Assembly: GCA_037178675.1 (NCBI GenBank)
Contig: JAYMGJ010000052.1
Span: 1 to 52,843, forward strand
DNA: 52,843 nt
Origin: Scleroderma bovista
Lineage: Eukaryota; Basidiomycota; Agaricomycetes; Boletales; Sclerodermataceae
Reading direction: 5' to 3'
Numbering within the stretch: the stretch's first letter is position 1; each line of letters opens with the position of its first letter. The position numbers and the translations under genes were made by a program. Positions 30,601 to 42,949 of the stretch are shown one piece after another. Under the pieces are notes generated by a model, which was not told where the DNA came from, made no database searches, and worked only from the letters and a program-made list of their open reading frames with translations.

Positions 30601-31860
30601 TTCTTCTCATTTGGTAGCTTTGAAAAAAAAAGAGTACCATCCAGGGCCTTGAGGTTAAGGCGACACATGTTACCATCAAAGATGTCGCCGTATTCACCCG
30701 ACTTGTGTGGCTTGGTGCGCCAATCATCTAGCAGTGACTCAACGCCAGGAATCTTGAGAATGGATTCGATTTGATCTGATAATGGAAGATATGGGTACTT
30801 GATGACCAGTGTTTTCACAGAGTGTTGATGGCCTCGTTTCGTGTGGTCTGGTAAAAAGAGAGGGGCATTGCAGGCAGGACATGCATCTTGCATGTGTTTG
30901 GAGCTAGAGGAAGGAAATATGTCACGGCAAGTGGGACAAACCGGAAGTAGTTCAATATGGGGGTCCACACCGAGGGTACGTGTCGCAGATTGGAGAGTAA
31001 TAAAAGTCAGAGTCATGACTGGATTGAAAAATGTAAGTAAACATGCCAGAAATGCAAGAAGCGCATTGCAAGCGATACGTGGCAGGTGAAATTGGAGATG
31101 GAGCCAGGAGACCATCACATAGATGACCAAGAGGTAGTGGGGGAGTTGCTGGATGTTGGCAGTGCTTTGTCTGCCGTGATGTTCAACCAAGAAGGGGTCA
31201 GGATCATCCTCACTGGGTCCTGAAAGGAGAGGACCTGTAGGTGTCGCATAATCATCATCATGGTTGGCATTGTCCGCTAGAGGGTCTTCTGCATTGGGAT
31301 CCTCCTGATCTTCATGACCATCCGGGGCTAGTGGCTCTTGCTGAACTTCTTCGATGATGCGGAACACAATCCGTTCAAACCGCCTTTGCTCCGGATCAGG
31401 GGGGATATGGTGGGTGAGATATGAGGTCAGGGGTTGGGCGATGATGGCTGATCTTGCATGGTACTCCTCATAGTAGTTGACTGCCTTGAGCATTGACTCA
31501 GGGCTGTGAAAATTAGGACCTAGATTTGGGGCACTGCCATGGGTCGGGATGTCAAGATCTTCGCTCAAGATGGTACTATGGTCAAGCATCTCTTGCTCAA
31601 CCAGTGAATCTGACATGCAAGGGGGATCAGTGAAGTCAAAACAAAGTGGTAGCGGTGCTGGCGGGTCGTGTAAACAGATCAGAAAGGTCGATGAGACTGG
31701 TCCCGTGATAGGTTTTGCAGATGGTACAACACGTGTCTGGGCATTTTGTTGTGAGATGGTCTGGTTTTTGAGGTCTGCCCTTTCGTGATTGAGCTTTGTC
31801 TGCAGTCGGACCAGCGCACCACAGCACTTGTGGGTTGTACAATTGCAGCGAACAAACATG
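27614..31860 (-). pseudogene. Tnp2/Plavaka-like (CACTA, EnSpm) transposase gene, multi-exon
   Basis: The probable start is ATG 31860 (MFVRCNCTTHKCCGAL); an upstream ATG at 31949 is also open. Exon 1 to about 30555 has a CxxC pair region (CPTCRDIF, CPACNAPLF), YPYLPLSDQIESIL, YGDIFDG and GELRIGVNLGVDW. Next exons: FSYICSNISPSHSSCPTSF, QRFLHPIVSDLLWLWRDG, then VAVICDKPAAHKMGGFASHSHTNFCTLC, YFNLVEQIIIDPMHNFFLG, LVKTHFYSIWVQHKIL, GGSLTADQWLL, a Lys/Glu coiled coil, IKPNHHYATHVSKC, and a C-terminus ending AKV. This order matches fungal CACTA-type transposases. Between 30415 and 30360 about ten conserved codons seem missing with a frame change, so this copy is probably defective. I could not find its terminal repeats. 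Confidence 0.75.
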
Positions 31861-31949
31861 TTTGTGGGGTTGGGGTGAGGGCAAGGTGGAGGTGAGGTGA
31901 AGGTGAGGGTGAAAGTAGGAGGACCACGCATGCACATCAGACAAGTCAC

Positions 31950-32157
31950 ATGACAGCATATCTCATATTTTCAACAAAATGTGTTCAAGACATGGAGGCA
32001 CAAACTTAATGGCTACAAGGTTCAAGAACATGTTATTCAGTCTTAGAACACTTCAAGTCAGCCTTCTTCCCCATCTCTTGCTTCCTCTGTAAATAAAATT
32101 TAAGAAAATTCGTGTGGAGATGAAGAAGTATATACCTTTTGTATGTTTGCAAAGGTG
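31950..32157. other. Intergenic, no gene seen
   Basis: AT-rich sequence upstream of the transposase gene; it should contain one terminal repeat of that transposon, but none could be recognised. Confidence 0.4.
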
Positions 32158-32344
32158 TATAGAAAGGTGGTGGTCTGCACAGGGAAGGTCCAGCCTGAGA
32201 GAAGGGAAGAAGGAGGACTGTAGAGTAACCTCAGTATGCTGGCAAGCTACTGAGGGACTATGGTAATAGAATCTCTACTGTAGTGCGATGCACGCTTATG
32301 TAAGTAAGTAAATATACCACAACAATCTGTTTATAACTCCAACA
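32158..32344. repeat. Dispersed repeat, copy B
   Basis: Near-identical to parts of 18164-18451, with an internal deletion of about 100 bp. Its right end stops abruptly at copia coding sequence (about 32342). Confidence 0.7.
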
Positions 32345-33131
32345 ACGCGACGTCGATGGTGATGGGTGCAGAGGCCAGCCTCTTCAGGCAAATACCTTCT
32401 GCACGCGTGCTGATCAACACTGACACACTCCCTTTACATGTGTGCTATACGCTGTCACTGTATATAGCGAGTAGTCACTATAATATGTCATGTCATATCT
32501 CGAGTAAAGCATATATCTGTTCGTGTTCGAATGATGCATGCTGTGCTGGCTGTAAGGGAAAAATGGTCAATGATAGCGAACTATCTGGTGCTTTCTGGCT
32601 ACTAGACTCTGGCACATCACACCACTTCACTGGTGACATAGGCGATTTTGCCTCCTACAATGTGCTAAAGCGAGCACACTATGCCAAAACCGCAAATGGT
32701 GTAGCACTGATTGCTGGCATTGGCACGGTATTACTCTGGTGCCTAGACCACAACTCTGGGAATGAGAAAGTCATTACACTCACCCAAGTGCTCCATATGC
32801 CAGGCGCTACTGCACGCCTTATTTCTATGGGCGAGATGCTCCAGCCTAACTACAAAGTCACTGGCAATAAGCGAGGCATTAGCCTCATCCATAAAGCTGA
32901 ACACCTTTGGTTTGGGCCAGACCCAGAAGACAATCGCAACATCATTTTTGGGATTAGATCTATCCCAATAATTAGATCTAACTATATTGCCTCCGTGAGC
33001 AAAGTCGATTACGACATTATGCACCGGAGATTTGGGCACCCCTAGAAGGAAGTACTCCAACACACGCAAAAGCATACGCAGCGCTTCCCAGAGATCCACT
33101 TTCCTACTGAGGATTGTGTTTGCCCTGGATG
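32342..33131 (+). pseudogene. Truncated copia copy (gag-protease-integrase fragment), same family as copia-1
   Basis: Starts inside the Gag C-terminus (ATSMVMGAEASLFRQ), includes LLDSGTSHHFTG (protease) and the start of the integrase zinc finger, with a TAG at 33043-33045 in place of Ser. It ends at TGCCCTGGATG, where copia-2 has inserted. No LTR, PBS or upstream gag is attached; the left junction joins dispersed repeat B directly. Confidence 0.85.
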
Positions 33132-33419
33132 TGTTGAAGTCGCACATGCACCCGGCGTAAACCATTGACGAAGTGCGCACAAGACTGCGACCCATATTAG
33201 TGTAGACTTAGTAATAGTCCTCTTTAGAGTAGATGTTACATGTCACACATCATGCGTCACAGTCATGCGTCACACTATTTGTTGTATATAAACAGTGTCC
33301 ACCGCTTATATAATATAACAGCTCTTGACCAGCTACCACTACCATCTCAGGTTGTGCACTCCACCCAACAGGTGAGTTGGAGTAGCAGTTCCTCTACGTA
33401 TATAGGGATTGCTTCAACA
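33132..33419 (+). repeat. copia-2 5' LTR
   Basis: 288 bp, TGTTGAAG...CTTCAACA, with TATATAAACAG and TTATATAATATAAC elements at the positions found in copia-1. Confidence 0.9.
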
Positions 33420-33433
33420 GGTTATGAGCCCTG
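33420..33433 (+). promoter_or_regulatory. copia-2 primer-binding site, half-tRNA-iMet type
   Basis: GGTTATGAGCCCTG directly after the LTR, the same 14 bases as in copia-1 and copia-3. Confidence 0.8.
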
Positions 33434-33802
33434 TGAGCGCACTGTGTGCAGCAATGCACCAGGCAGCACTCCAGCTCCCTGAGTGTCGCTTTAACTAGCT
33501 TGACGCTGTGGACAACAGTGAGCTCCTAGCTGAGCCCCTGCACAGCCACAAGGTGAAGTCGGTCGACGACTTGCACCAGACAGTGAGCTCCTAGCTGAGC
33601 ACCTGTACTGCCACAGGCGAAGTTCGTCGATGACTTGCGCCAACCATGGCGAACATCGTCGACGACTTGCACTGGCACACCCTAGTCATGAGTTAGCTGT
33701 TGACAGAAGTGCTTTCACTAGCACTCAGGTGTTTCTTCTTTTCTTGCTTGTCCGTTGTCGCATTCACTTGCTGACTCCGTTGACTCCCAACAGAACATCA
33801 CC

Positions 33803-36800
33803 ATGTCCAGCGCTCTCAACAAGATGGTTATGGTTCCCGTGTTCACTGGCTCCAACTGGCAGCAGTGGCACACCTCTATGCAGGCCTACCTTCGGGCACA
33901 AGGCCAATGGTACGTTTACTCGACGACGCAACCCGCTGCGGGTCACGATGACCGAAAAGAGTGGGACGACAACACCGAGAGAGCGCTCGGTAATATCACC
34001 CTGTGTCTCGCCCCCTCAATCCAGGTCGCTGTCTCGAACCTCGACAACGTTAAAGACGTCTGGGACCACCTCAAGAAGAACTTCGGCACCCCCAGTATCG
34101 GCTCTGCCTACGCTGAGCTCAGCAAGCTCCTGGTAACTACCATCCCCACTGGCTCTCACCCCGCTCCGGCAATCACCAAAGTGCTTAGCCACTTTGCGTA
34201 TCTCAAGGACGCCGGCTTCAAGTTCCCTGCCCCCGTGCAGGCGATGATTATTCTCTGCAAGCTCCCTCCTACTATGGAGGTCGTAGCTCAAATTCTCAGC
34301 CAGACGTCGCCGGACGAGATCAAAAATCTGAAGCCCGACGGGATCGTCAAGGCCGCCACGCTCTCATTTGAGCAGAAAGGCGCCTCTTCGCATGCCGGTG
34401 GTAAGGGACCCCAGGCCAACAAGCTTAGTGCTGTGAAGCGCAAGCCAGCTGACCCAAAGTTCGCCCAGCAGCAGCAGCAGCCCCAGAGGCAGCAGCAGCA
34501 GCAAGGCGGGTCCAATGGTGGTGTGAGCGGAAACACTCCTGCCCAAGGACAGGGAGGCCACACTCGACGTGGCAGCAAGAAGGCTCGCGCTCGCCGTGAG
34601 AACGCCCAACAAGCCACCTTTGCCACTTACGTCCACTACGATGGACCAGAACCCACCGTCGACCCTCGCACCCTGGCTCACACCCCCGGCGCTACCAACT
34701 ACGGCCCCCCCGCATTCACAAATACTATTAAGGCCTTCGACTTGGCACACCGCTTGGGGGTAGAGCCCTCCTGCCAAACCATCCGCACCCTCGACCAAGT
34801 TGTGTCGTTGGCGAGTGCGAACCTGGACCAGCCCGAGGCCGGTCCCTCCTGGTTGAAGTGCCCTCGTCTCGAGGAGCGCATCACGATGTATGAGGAGGAT
34901 GCCATCTCCCTTGGGGATGATGAACCCTTCGCCCACAAGCCTTTCACCGATGATGAGTTCGACGAAATCGATGCAATGGTCCTCGACCGCTACAACGCGA
35001 CGTCGATGGCGATGGGCGCGGAGGCCAGCCTTTTCAGGCAAGTACCTTCTGCACGCGTGCTGACCGACACTGACACGCTCCCTTTACATGTGCACTTCAC
35101 ACCGTCACTGTATATAGCGAGTAGTAACTACAATATGTCGTGTCGTGTCCCCTCGAGCAATGCATATACCTGTTCGTGTCTGAATGATGCACGCTGTGCT
35201 GGCTGTAAGGGAAAAATGGTCGACGATAGCGAACTATCTGGTGCCTTCTGGCTCCTAGACTCTGGCACATCACGCCACTTTACTGGTGACATAGGCGATT
35301 TCACCTCTTACAACGCACTAAAGCGAGCGCACTACGCCAAAACGGCTAATGGTGTAGCACTGATTGCTGGCATTATTACTCCGGTGCCTAGACCACAACT
35401 CTGGGGATGAGAAAGTTATCACACTCACCCAAGTGCTCCATATGCCAGGCGCTACTGCACGCCTTATTTCTATGGGCGAAATGCTCCAGCGTAACGACAA
35501 GGTCACTGGCAATAAGCGAGGCATTAGCCTCATTCATAAAGCTGAACGCCTATGGTTTGGGCCAGACCCAGAAGACGATCGCAACATCATTTTCGGGATT
35601 AGATCTATCCCGATAATTAGATCTAATTACATTGCCTCCATGAGCAAAGTCGATTATGACATTATGCACTGGAGATTTGGGCACTCCTCGAAGGAAGTAC
35701 TCCGACGCGCGCAAAAACATATGCACCGCTTGCCAGAGATCCACCTTCCTACTGAGGATTGTGTTTGCCCTGGATGTGCTCTTGGCAAAATGCCCAATTG
35801 AGCTTTCCCAGAGAATGAAAGACGTGCTTCCAAGCCCTTTGAGCTGGTGCACTCTGACCTCAAATCCTTCCTGGTTATGTCGTACCGGAAGTTTAAATAC
35901 GTTATCACCTTCTACGACGACTATACCTCTCATGCCTGGACTATGCCTCTTCGCTCAAAAGCTGCAGCAATTACGGCTGCCAAAGATTTCCTTGAAATGG
36001 TGCGCGTCCAACATGATATGCACGTCATTGGATGGATGTCCGATGCTGGCGGAGAATATAAATCCGATCTGTTTGATCGAGCACTCCTTGAGAAAGGAAT
36101 TAAAATATATCAAAGTGCTCCAAGAACTCCCATGCAGAATGGCCACGCTGAGCATTTAGGGCGCACTCTCATGGATAAAGCTGAGTCTATGCAGCATCAA
36201 GCCTGCATCCCTGACTCCAGGTGGGAATTTGCGTTCGCTCACGCAACCCACATTTACAACCGTACTCCAGTAGCTTGCCTGCGATGGCGCACCCCCCATG
36301 AAATGCTTAAGGGGGAGATGCCTAACATTGACCACCTACGTGTGTTTGGCTGTGGAGCATTTGTATACCTCCCAGCAACGGCTAGAGCGAATAAGATGGC
36401 TCCCAAGTCGGAGCTTATGACTTATGTTGGTGTTGCCCCTGGCAATGAGCGCAACTTTTTGTTCATGCACTCCACCAATGCAGTATTTACCGCTGCTCAC
36501 GCCGTCTTCGACAAGCGTTATTTCCCTCGCTGCCCCAAAAATAGGCGCGAACCTCTCGGGAACCCTTTCGGAAGGGCAAATCTGAAACCAGCCACTGATC
36601 GACCAGGGAATCCCCCTGATGATATTGACAGTGATGATGATGTGGAACACGACCATGGCTACCCACATCCCCAAGCGCAGGATGACGATCCACAGCGCGA
36701 GGAACCTGAGGCTCCTGAGGAAGAGCCTAACCAAATAAATCCTCCCTGAACGCCATCTCCAGTGCCTCCACTGGCACTGAGAACGCCTTCACCGGCTAGA

Positions 36801-38721
36801 AACCTGCCACCTCCGGCACCGCAGCACCCTGGCTGAGCTGAATGCCACCAGAATGCACTGCAACCCCCTGCAGTGAATATCCCTGCCCGCCCCCAACATG
36901 AACATAGAGCGCCATTGCGCCCCGGCAACGTGTATGGTGAGCGGTGACATTTCGTCGAGCAACTCCAGGATATTGAAAGTGCCTCTTGATGGCAAGAGAC
37001 AGTGGGTGAGGCCCCTAGGCCCCCACAACTGGACACACCAGACCATGTTCCTGGTGGTTTCCCCGACACCTCTGCAATGCACAGTGAGGAAGATGTGCAA
37101 AAGATGTGTGAGGAAGGGGGAGCAAACCTAGTCCGATTCCTGATGGGCAAAGCCTCAATATGAGAGCGTCTGCAACTGGTCCTACAAGGACATTGCTCGC
37201 TTACCCCAAGCTGAGCAGAAACTCTGGTGACTTGCTTGCCAAGAACAGCTCAACGTGCTGCGAAAGCACAAAGTCTTTGAGCTAGTTGACCGTCCCCGAG
37301 ACTGGAAGGTCATTAAGAATTGATGGGTCTTCGACGTGAAGTTGGATGGCCGCAAGAAAGCCCGCTTAGTAGCAAAAGGTTTCTCCCAGGTCAAGGGATT
37401 AGATTTCGACCAGGTCTTCTCACCAGTCATGCACTTTGAAACAGTGCGCCTCATGCTTGCCCTTGCCGCACTTGAGAATTGGTATATTACTGGACTCAAC
37501 GTTCGGAGTGCCTACTTGTATGGCAAGCTTGACGAAGAGATCTATATGGAACAACCCGAAGGGTTTGCAGTTCCCAGGCAAGAGCACAAAGTGCTCCGCC
37601 TTTGGCATGCCCTCTATGGCCTCAAACAGGCCGGCCTAGCTTGGTGGCGCACACTCAATGAGTCTCTCAAGGAGCTCAGGTTTGAGCGCCTTAAGTCTGA
37701 AGCAGGCATCTTCTTCTACAAGAAGAAAGGCACCAACATCATCATTGGTATTATCTACGTTGACGATGCTTTATTCTGCAGCCCTAACAAGGCTGTTGTT
37801 GATGCCATCAAAGTGCAATTCATGTGCAAATGGGAGTGCAGAGACCTTGGAGAACCTAAAGAGTTCCTCTGAATGCGAATCACTTGCAAGGGTCGCGCTA
37901 TCCACCTGGATCAATGCACATACCTACAAAAGGTCATTGAACACTGCGGCATGCTAAATGCAAAGTCCGCAAGCACCCCACTGCCAGCTGGCTACTATGC
38001 CACCAAAAATACAGAGCCTGTTGATGTGGAACTCCGCTCCCGTTTCCAGACGGTTATTGGGTCCCTTCTGTACCTTATGTTAGGCACCAGGCCCGACATT
38101 GCCTTTGCAGTCACCCATCTCTTGCGCCATGCTGCAAATCCATCCCAGGACCACCTAAACAAAGTGCTATATATCTGTCGCTATTTCTATTTAATTGGGA
38201 CACCTACATACTCCCTAGTGTACAATGGTGGATCCGGTGCTGGCCTGATTGCATGCACAGACTCAGATTGGGGATCAGACCCTACCTCTCGCCTCTCGTA
38301 AACAGGTTTCTACCTGAAGCTTGCAGATGGCTTGATCAGCTGGACTTCTCGTGCGCAGAAAACTATTGCATACTCATCCACTGAGGCTGAATACATGGCT
38401 TTGAGCAATTGCGCTCGCCAAGTTACCTGGATTCGAAGTTTACTTGGTGAGCTCGGCTATAAGCTGAAAGCTATCCCGATTTGCAGTGACAATCAGGGGT
38501 CCATATTCATGGCATCCAACCCTGTAACGGAGCCTTGCTCCAAGCACATCAATACCCGCTACCATGGAATCCATGAGTCAGTCGCGAAAGGTAACATGGA
38601 ACTATTCTTCATTGATGGTGCTGAGAATCCCGCTGATCTGCTCACCAAGAACTTACCACGTGAGAAATTCGCGAAGTTCAGAGCTCAACTAGGCTTACAG
38701 TTTCCCTCTGGCAGCATCTAG
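33803..38721 (+). pseudogene. copia-2 gag-pol polyprotein, degenerate
   Basis: Gag starts at ATG 33803 and stays open to 35410 (LLDSGTSRHFTG protease site near 35265). Loss of eight bases after ATTGCTGGCATT (about 35375) shifts the frame. Integrase continues with TGA at 35799-35801 and ends at TGA 36747-36749; its D, D, E residues remain, with AEHLG in place of AERLG. RT is open from 37336 to 37872 (YVDDALF kept), then TGA at 37870-37872, a TAA at about 38299, and RNase H to TAG 38719-38721. Many stops replace Arg or Gln codons of copia-1, consistent with C-to-T decay. Confidence 0.85.
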
Positions 38722-38767
38722 CACCTTATTCGCTGAAGTGCTCTACATGCAGCACAGCGAGGGGGAG

Positions 38768-38961
38768 TGTTGAAGTCGCACGTGCACCCGGCGTAAACCG
38801 TTGACAAAGTGCGCACAAGACTGTGACCCATATTAGTGTAGACTTAGTAATAGTCCTCTTTAGAGTAGACGTTACATGTCACACATCACATGTCACAATG
38901 TTTGTTGTATATAAAGTGTTCATCGCTTATATAATATAACAGCTCTTGACCAGCTACCACT
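38768..38961 (+). repeat. copia-2 3' LTR, truncated
   Basis: About the first 194 bp of the LTR, with a short internal deletion relative to the 5' LTR around 38890. It is preceded by the polypurine tract. Confidence 0.85.
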
Positions 38962-41320
38962 GTCATGCACCAAACATGTTTGGTACTGTGGACATGGAGA
39001 AAGTTAGCCAATGAAACTAATGCGAAGAACGCACACCCAAGATCTGTTGAAAGATTGTCCCGACTTGAGGGATACAGACAGCCCTCGCAATCCATATCTA
39101 TCCTTATGCAAGGAATGAATACAGGCTCGTTGTAGCCATCTATCACATGAGAATGACTATCCTGATGTGAGAGATGAATGCCAACACTGACAGTCATCTA
39201 TCGCACGAGAACCACCAAGAAGCAGAAGAATCCAAGGATTGATGATCATTTCAGTATGAGAGAGGAATGCAACCTACTGCAGTCCAACTCCCATACAAGA
39301 ACAACCAAAGAAGCAGGAGAAACGAAGGAGAAACGAAGGAGAAAAGGAAGAATCATTTTTAGCGCCCAAACATCAAATTTAGGTGCCCAGTGCCAGCATT
39401 CCGATATTTTGAATAGCTCCGCCATTTTTGAAGCTATAAATCATGTGACTATACCATCATGGAGCCTAGACCGTGGTCTATCTGCCTGTCAAGTTCTGAC
39501 GTAAATCTGTTTATTTCCCACGGAGATATTCCACCCGCAATCCAGACACCCACTTCGTCACTCACTATGGAGTCCTGTCAAGTCCGGGTCTACTCTGGAA
39601 GGGGGTCCGGTCAAGTCCGGACGAAAGCGGATGAGAGGGGAGGTCAGAGGTTTGGGCAGAGGTTAGCCCGGGCCGGAGTTGCGACCTGTTTGGATTCAAC
39701 GACAAGGACGGCGAGCGTTGATCCCTTGCGTAGGTTCCGGTCAGACGGAGATAGAGACGGAGACGGACAGAGGATCAGGAGTAGTGACTTAGATGATTTC
39801 AGACTGAGGAGTACAGGATAAACTACAGAGTACTTATACTAAGTAAGAACTAGGGTCGAGTATATACGGTGACAAGTAAACAGCCTAAAAGGCGGACAAG
39901 GGACAACCGGAGAAAGTACTAGGTCAGGTCCGATGAAAATAAAGTCAGGTCTGGGTAAAACAAATCAGGTCTGGTGAAAATAACACAAGGCATGGGATAT
40001 ATTGAGTTCACGGAGAACTCACGTCAAGGCAGGGTAAACGGCGAGGTGTGGTAACGAGCGAACAGAGTATAGACCAAGGGTCGTACTTAACAGAAGGTTA
40101 TTGGCGCGTCCGTGACCGGAGTAAGTGACAAGCGACCGGAGTTGGGCTAGAGAGCTGCAACGCGACTGGAGTGACCGGATGAGACCCGGAGTTGGACATG
40201 GTCGTAACAAGTCCGCATTTTCTCTGGAATGTTTCTCCACTATTGCAGCAGACCTCAACTATGTCCTACTCTTGGGACAACCTCACCCTGAGCTCCTGTG
40301 TACTGTCTGGTACATATCTTCCCAGCCTGCTCCCCCAGTCCCTCTCGTTCTCGGTCAGCGCGTTCTCCTCGTCAGTCCTGCATCGCACACGTACTTTGGT
40401 CATCTCAAGTCTATTGTTAGACTTGAAAATTCACACCTGGTCGTCTCTGTGTCTCCTGAGTCCTCTGCATATGGTCCTTTCATCCCAGAGCCCTGTCACA
40501 TCCATCTCCCTCTATCATTCATCTCGCTTCCCTGGACACATTGAATCCGCTATTCATGTTTCACTTCCCTGCTATCCCGCAACAAACATGAATGAAACAG
40601 TGCTCTAGAACCCTTCTTAGGAGCCCTAATAGAGTACAGAACCTTCCCCTTACTGCTCAAGGGAAGACTGCACTTTGGGAGCACCAAATTTCGCATTTTT
40701 GCTCTACAGAAGCTCAATCCAAGGGATTTGTGACACTCTGTGACCAGCTGTGACTCTACTTGTCATTCCAGGCCCCCTGACACTGCTCTTCTGGTCGGAT
40801 CAATTCTTTTATTATCCCCCAGCCACTCCCATCAGTGGCACTGCTTCAGAAGCTCATCTCCAGATCTAAAGTTCAATCAATCACAGGTTGTGCTTCCCTT
40901 CTGTCTGAGTCACACAGAGTCACTCTGGCTCACTCTGACTCACTCTGCTGCGCATTATTCATCCCCTCTTGGCATTACTAATCCCCATTACTCTCCTTAC
41001 CAATCATCCTTCAAATCATGCTTATCATGCTGCTTATCAATTCATGACTCATGCCCCTATGATTCATATGCATTATGTCATCGCATATGCTCATTTAGCT
41101 TCGATCTACTCATCCCATGCTTTCCCCCCCTCTCTTTTGGGCCCCATGCAATGATTTTTCCATATTCTTGGTTATACACCCCTTTTTACCTATGTTTTTG
41201 CTCTTTCCCTTGGCTCAGCAGCTTGTTCAGGCTCTCCCCATCGATGACTCAGCCTGATTACACTGCTTATCAATCGCTTACCAATCTCTTACCAAGCACT
41301 TAGTCATTTGTGCTTACAGG
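38962..41320. other. Gene-poor stretch with short repeats
   Basis: No supported gene. 39040-39330 has two to three diverged copies of a roughly 90-bp motif (TATCRCAYGAGAA...AGAGAKGAATGC). 39560-40200 is GC-richer with GTCAAGTCCGG words, and may be the remnant of a retrotransposon LTR. 40280-41300 is strongly C/T-biased on the plus strand; its long Ser/Leu/Pro frames look like a composition effect. Confidence 0.45.
39921..39987 (+). repeat. Three 21-bp tandem units
   Basis: GTCAGGTCCGATGAAAATAA and two variants (GTCAGGTCTGGGTAAAACAA, TCAGGTCTGGTGAAAATAA) in direct succession. Confidence 0.7.
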
Positions 41321-41329
41321 GCCACAGCC

Positions 41330-41400
41330 CCTCCTGTATATAAACCAGCAGCCAAAGGCTGCAAGGAAGTGTCTGCTTCCCCCTCAATAAAGCGACCACA
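41330..41400 (+). promoter_or_regulatory. LTR-like promoter and polyadenylation signal, unassigned
   Basis: CTGTATATAAACC (about 41333) and AATAAA (about 41384) stand 50 bp apart, the arrangement of TATA box and R-region poly(A) signal inside an LTR. Flanking sequence is C/T-rich. I could not fix LTR ends, so the assignment to a solo or degenerate LTR is an inference. Confidence 0.3.
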
Positions 41401-41929
41401 TTCACTCTCCCTCACTGTCTATAAGCTCTATCTCTGTCTTTGGACTTGTAGGTCACTCAGTGCTGGCCTAAAGCTCCTATATTGCTGTTTATCAGATATA
41501 TCTTGTATCTGATCATTTCTCTAGGCTCAAGTGCAGTCTAGCATCTCTGTCCACTCCATCCCATCACTGTCCATCGCATTCTTGAAGCAGGAACTGTCCC
41601 CTTGCTTCCCTGTTGTCCCATCACTGCTGTATCACCCCTATCATCAATCTATCATCACTCTTCTATCCCAGGACTCTTCCTAACCACTGTGGTAGGCTGA
41701 AGAGGAGTCAATACCATCCCAAGTCGCATCCCATCCCCATCAGAAGCCCTTCCCTTCCCTCATGCATCCTGCCTGAAGGTGTGCAGCACACCCCCCTGAG
41801 GAGATTAAATATCAGAAACACAAAGGAAGACCACCACTCGCATTTTGCTGTCATTTGGTGTTGGTTGTTGGTTGTTCTGACCTCTTCCCTCACTTAGGCA
41901 CACACCGTTCCTGTGTGAACAAAGTGCTG

Positions 41930-42115
41930 GCCCCATACAGAAGGGCTGAATGCGGCTGTCCCATTGTCTGCGTTCCGTACAGCAGGGTTGAATGCAGCCA
42001 TCCTATTGTTTGCATTCCGTACAGTAGGAATGAATGCCGCCGTTCCATGCCCTGCATACTGTACAGCTAGTGTGCATGTGGCTGTTCCGTGGTCACAATC
42101 CCTACAGTGAGCTGG
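41930..42115 (+). repeat. Tandem repeat of about 43 bp (four units)
   Basis: Units run TGAATGCGGCTGTCCCATTG...GTACAGCAGGG, with successive variants at about 41947, 41990, 42031 and 42073. A half unit precedes at about 41920. Confidence 0.75.
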
Positions 42116-42233
42116 GACTGGCCACTCCAGGTCTGCAGCCTGTATGTCCAGACCTATGTACTGCTATAATATTTAAATAGTTGAATTTCCAGCTTCCATC
42201 CCCAGTCCCCTCCCATTTTCACCACTACACTCA

Positions 42234-42690
42234 ATGTCTCAGATTTCTCTATTATTGTCAGACCTTGCTGCACAGCTGGAGGCCATCCGTTCCCTTGTAG
42301 ATGCAAATGATGCCCTGCAAATGAACATATTGAATGATCTGTTAGCCAATGATCCAGGTATGGATATTGCGGTACTTACTGTGTGGATACTAATGGATGC
42401 TAGCTTTTATTGGTGCAGCAGACCATCTCCATATGGAGCCTCCTCCCATCCTACCAATTGTGCCTGCCCTTTACCCCTGTCCATTTGTCATGGGGTGTGT
42501 GATGTCATTTGAAGGGAATGTACAGGCGATCTGTGCTCATTTGTGCCAACATGGAATTATCTACAACGACCGTGAGTCCGTCACATGTCCATACATGGGC
42601 TGCACCAAGGAAATATTGTAGAAGAATATTCCTTGCCACATCAAAGAATGCCATTTGCACATTCATCGGACTAATTAGCATGCGGCTCAG
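42234..42690 (+). pseudogene. Small protein with N-terminal helix and C2H2-like zinc finger, broken
   Basis: Exon 1 from ATG 42234 (MSQISLLLSDLAAQLEAIRS...) ends at about 42357. A 61-nt intron (GTATGG...GTGCAG) joins it in phase to DHLHMEPPPILPIV..., then HLCQHGIIYNDRESVTCPYMGCTKEIL, TAG at about 42619, and KNIPCHIKECHLHIH. The C-P-Y-M-G-C pair and the following H/C/H residues give a C2H2-like finger. Another stop follows. This is a plausible member of a basidiomycete family of small finger proteins, with no function known to me. Confidence 0.5.
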
Positions 42691-42949
42691 TAAGTCACAT
42701 AATCTTTGGCTGCAGAAAACCTGTATGAATATTATTTTCAGAAGGAAATAAATTTGTTACTTACTTTCTTGCATCATTCATGTGTGTAACATAGTATTTA
42801 TTTCTATGATGACATATGGTACTGCTACACAATGTCATCAATAAATGTGAATTCTGTGGATGTCTCAGTTCATGATGTTGATCAAACAGCCCTCCCAATG
42901 ATTTTATTTCTCCCTGACTAACCCAATTTTGGCATGATACTATTTATCG

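Larger units (their letters stand above)
33132..38961 (+). mobile_element. Decayed Ty1/copia element (copia-2), same family, 3' LTR truncated
   Basis: The 5' LTR is 33132-33419 (288 bp); the 3' LTR begins at 38768 and matches only until about 38961, after which sequence is unrelated. The insertion lies inside the older copia fragment, preceded by GGATG. PBS and polypurine tract equal those of copia-1. The polyprotein is broken by many stops and shifts, so it is older or more decayed than copia-1. Confidence 0.88.

Noticed and set aside
27530..32150. Terminal inverted repeats of the Tnp2-like transposon
   Set aside because: I looked for CACTA/CACTG ends beside the gene but found no convincing pair, so no element boundaries are given.
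40740..41303. 187-codon Ser/Leu/Pro-rich plus-strand frame
   Set aside because: Sequence is C/T-biased and the frame has no recognisable motif or splice structure; more probably untranslated LTR or leader sequence.
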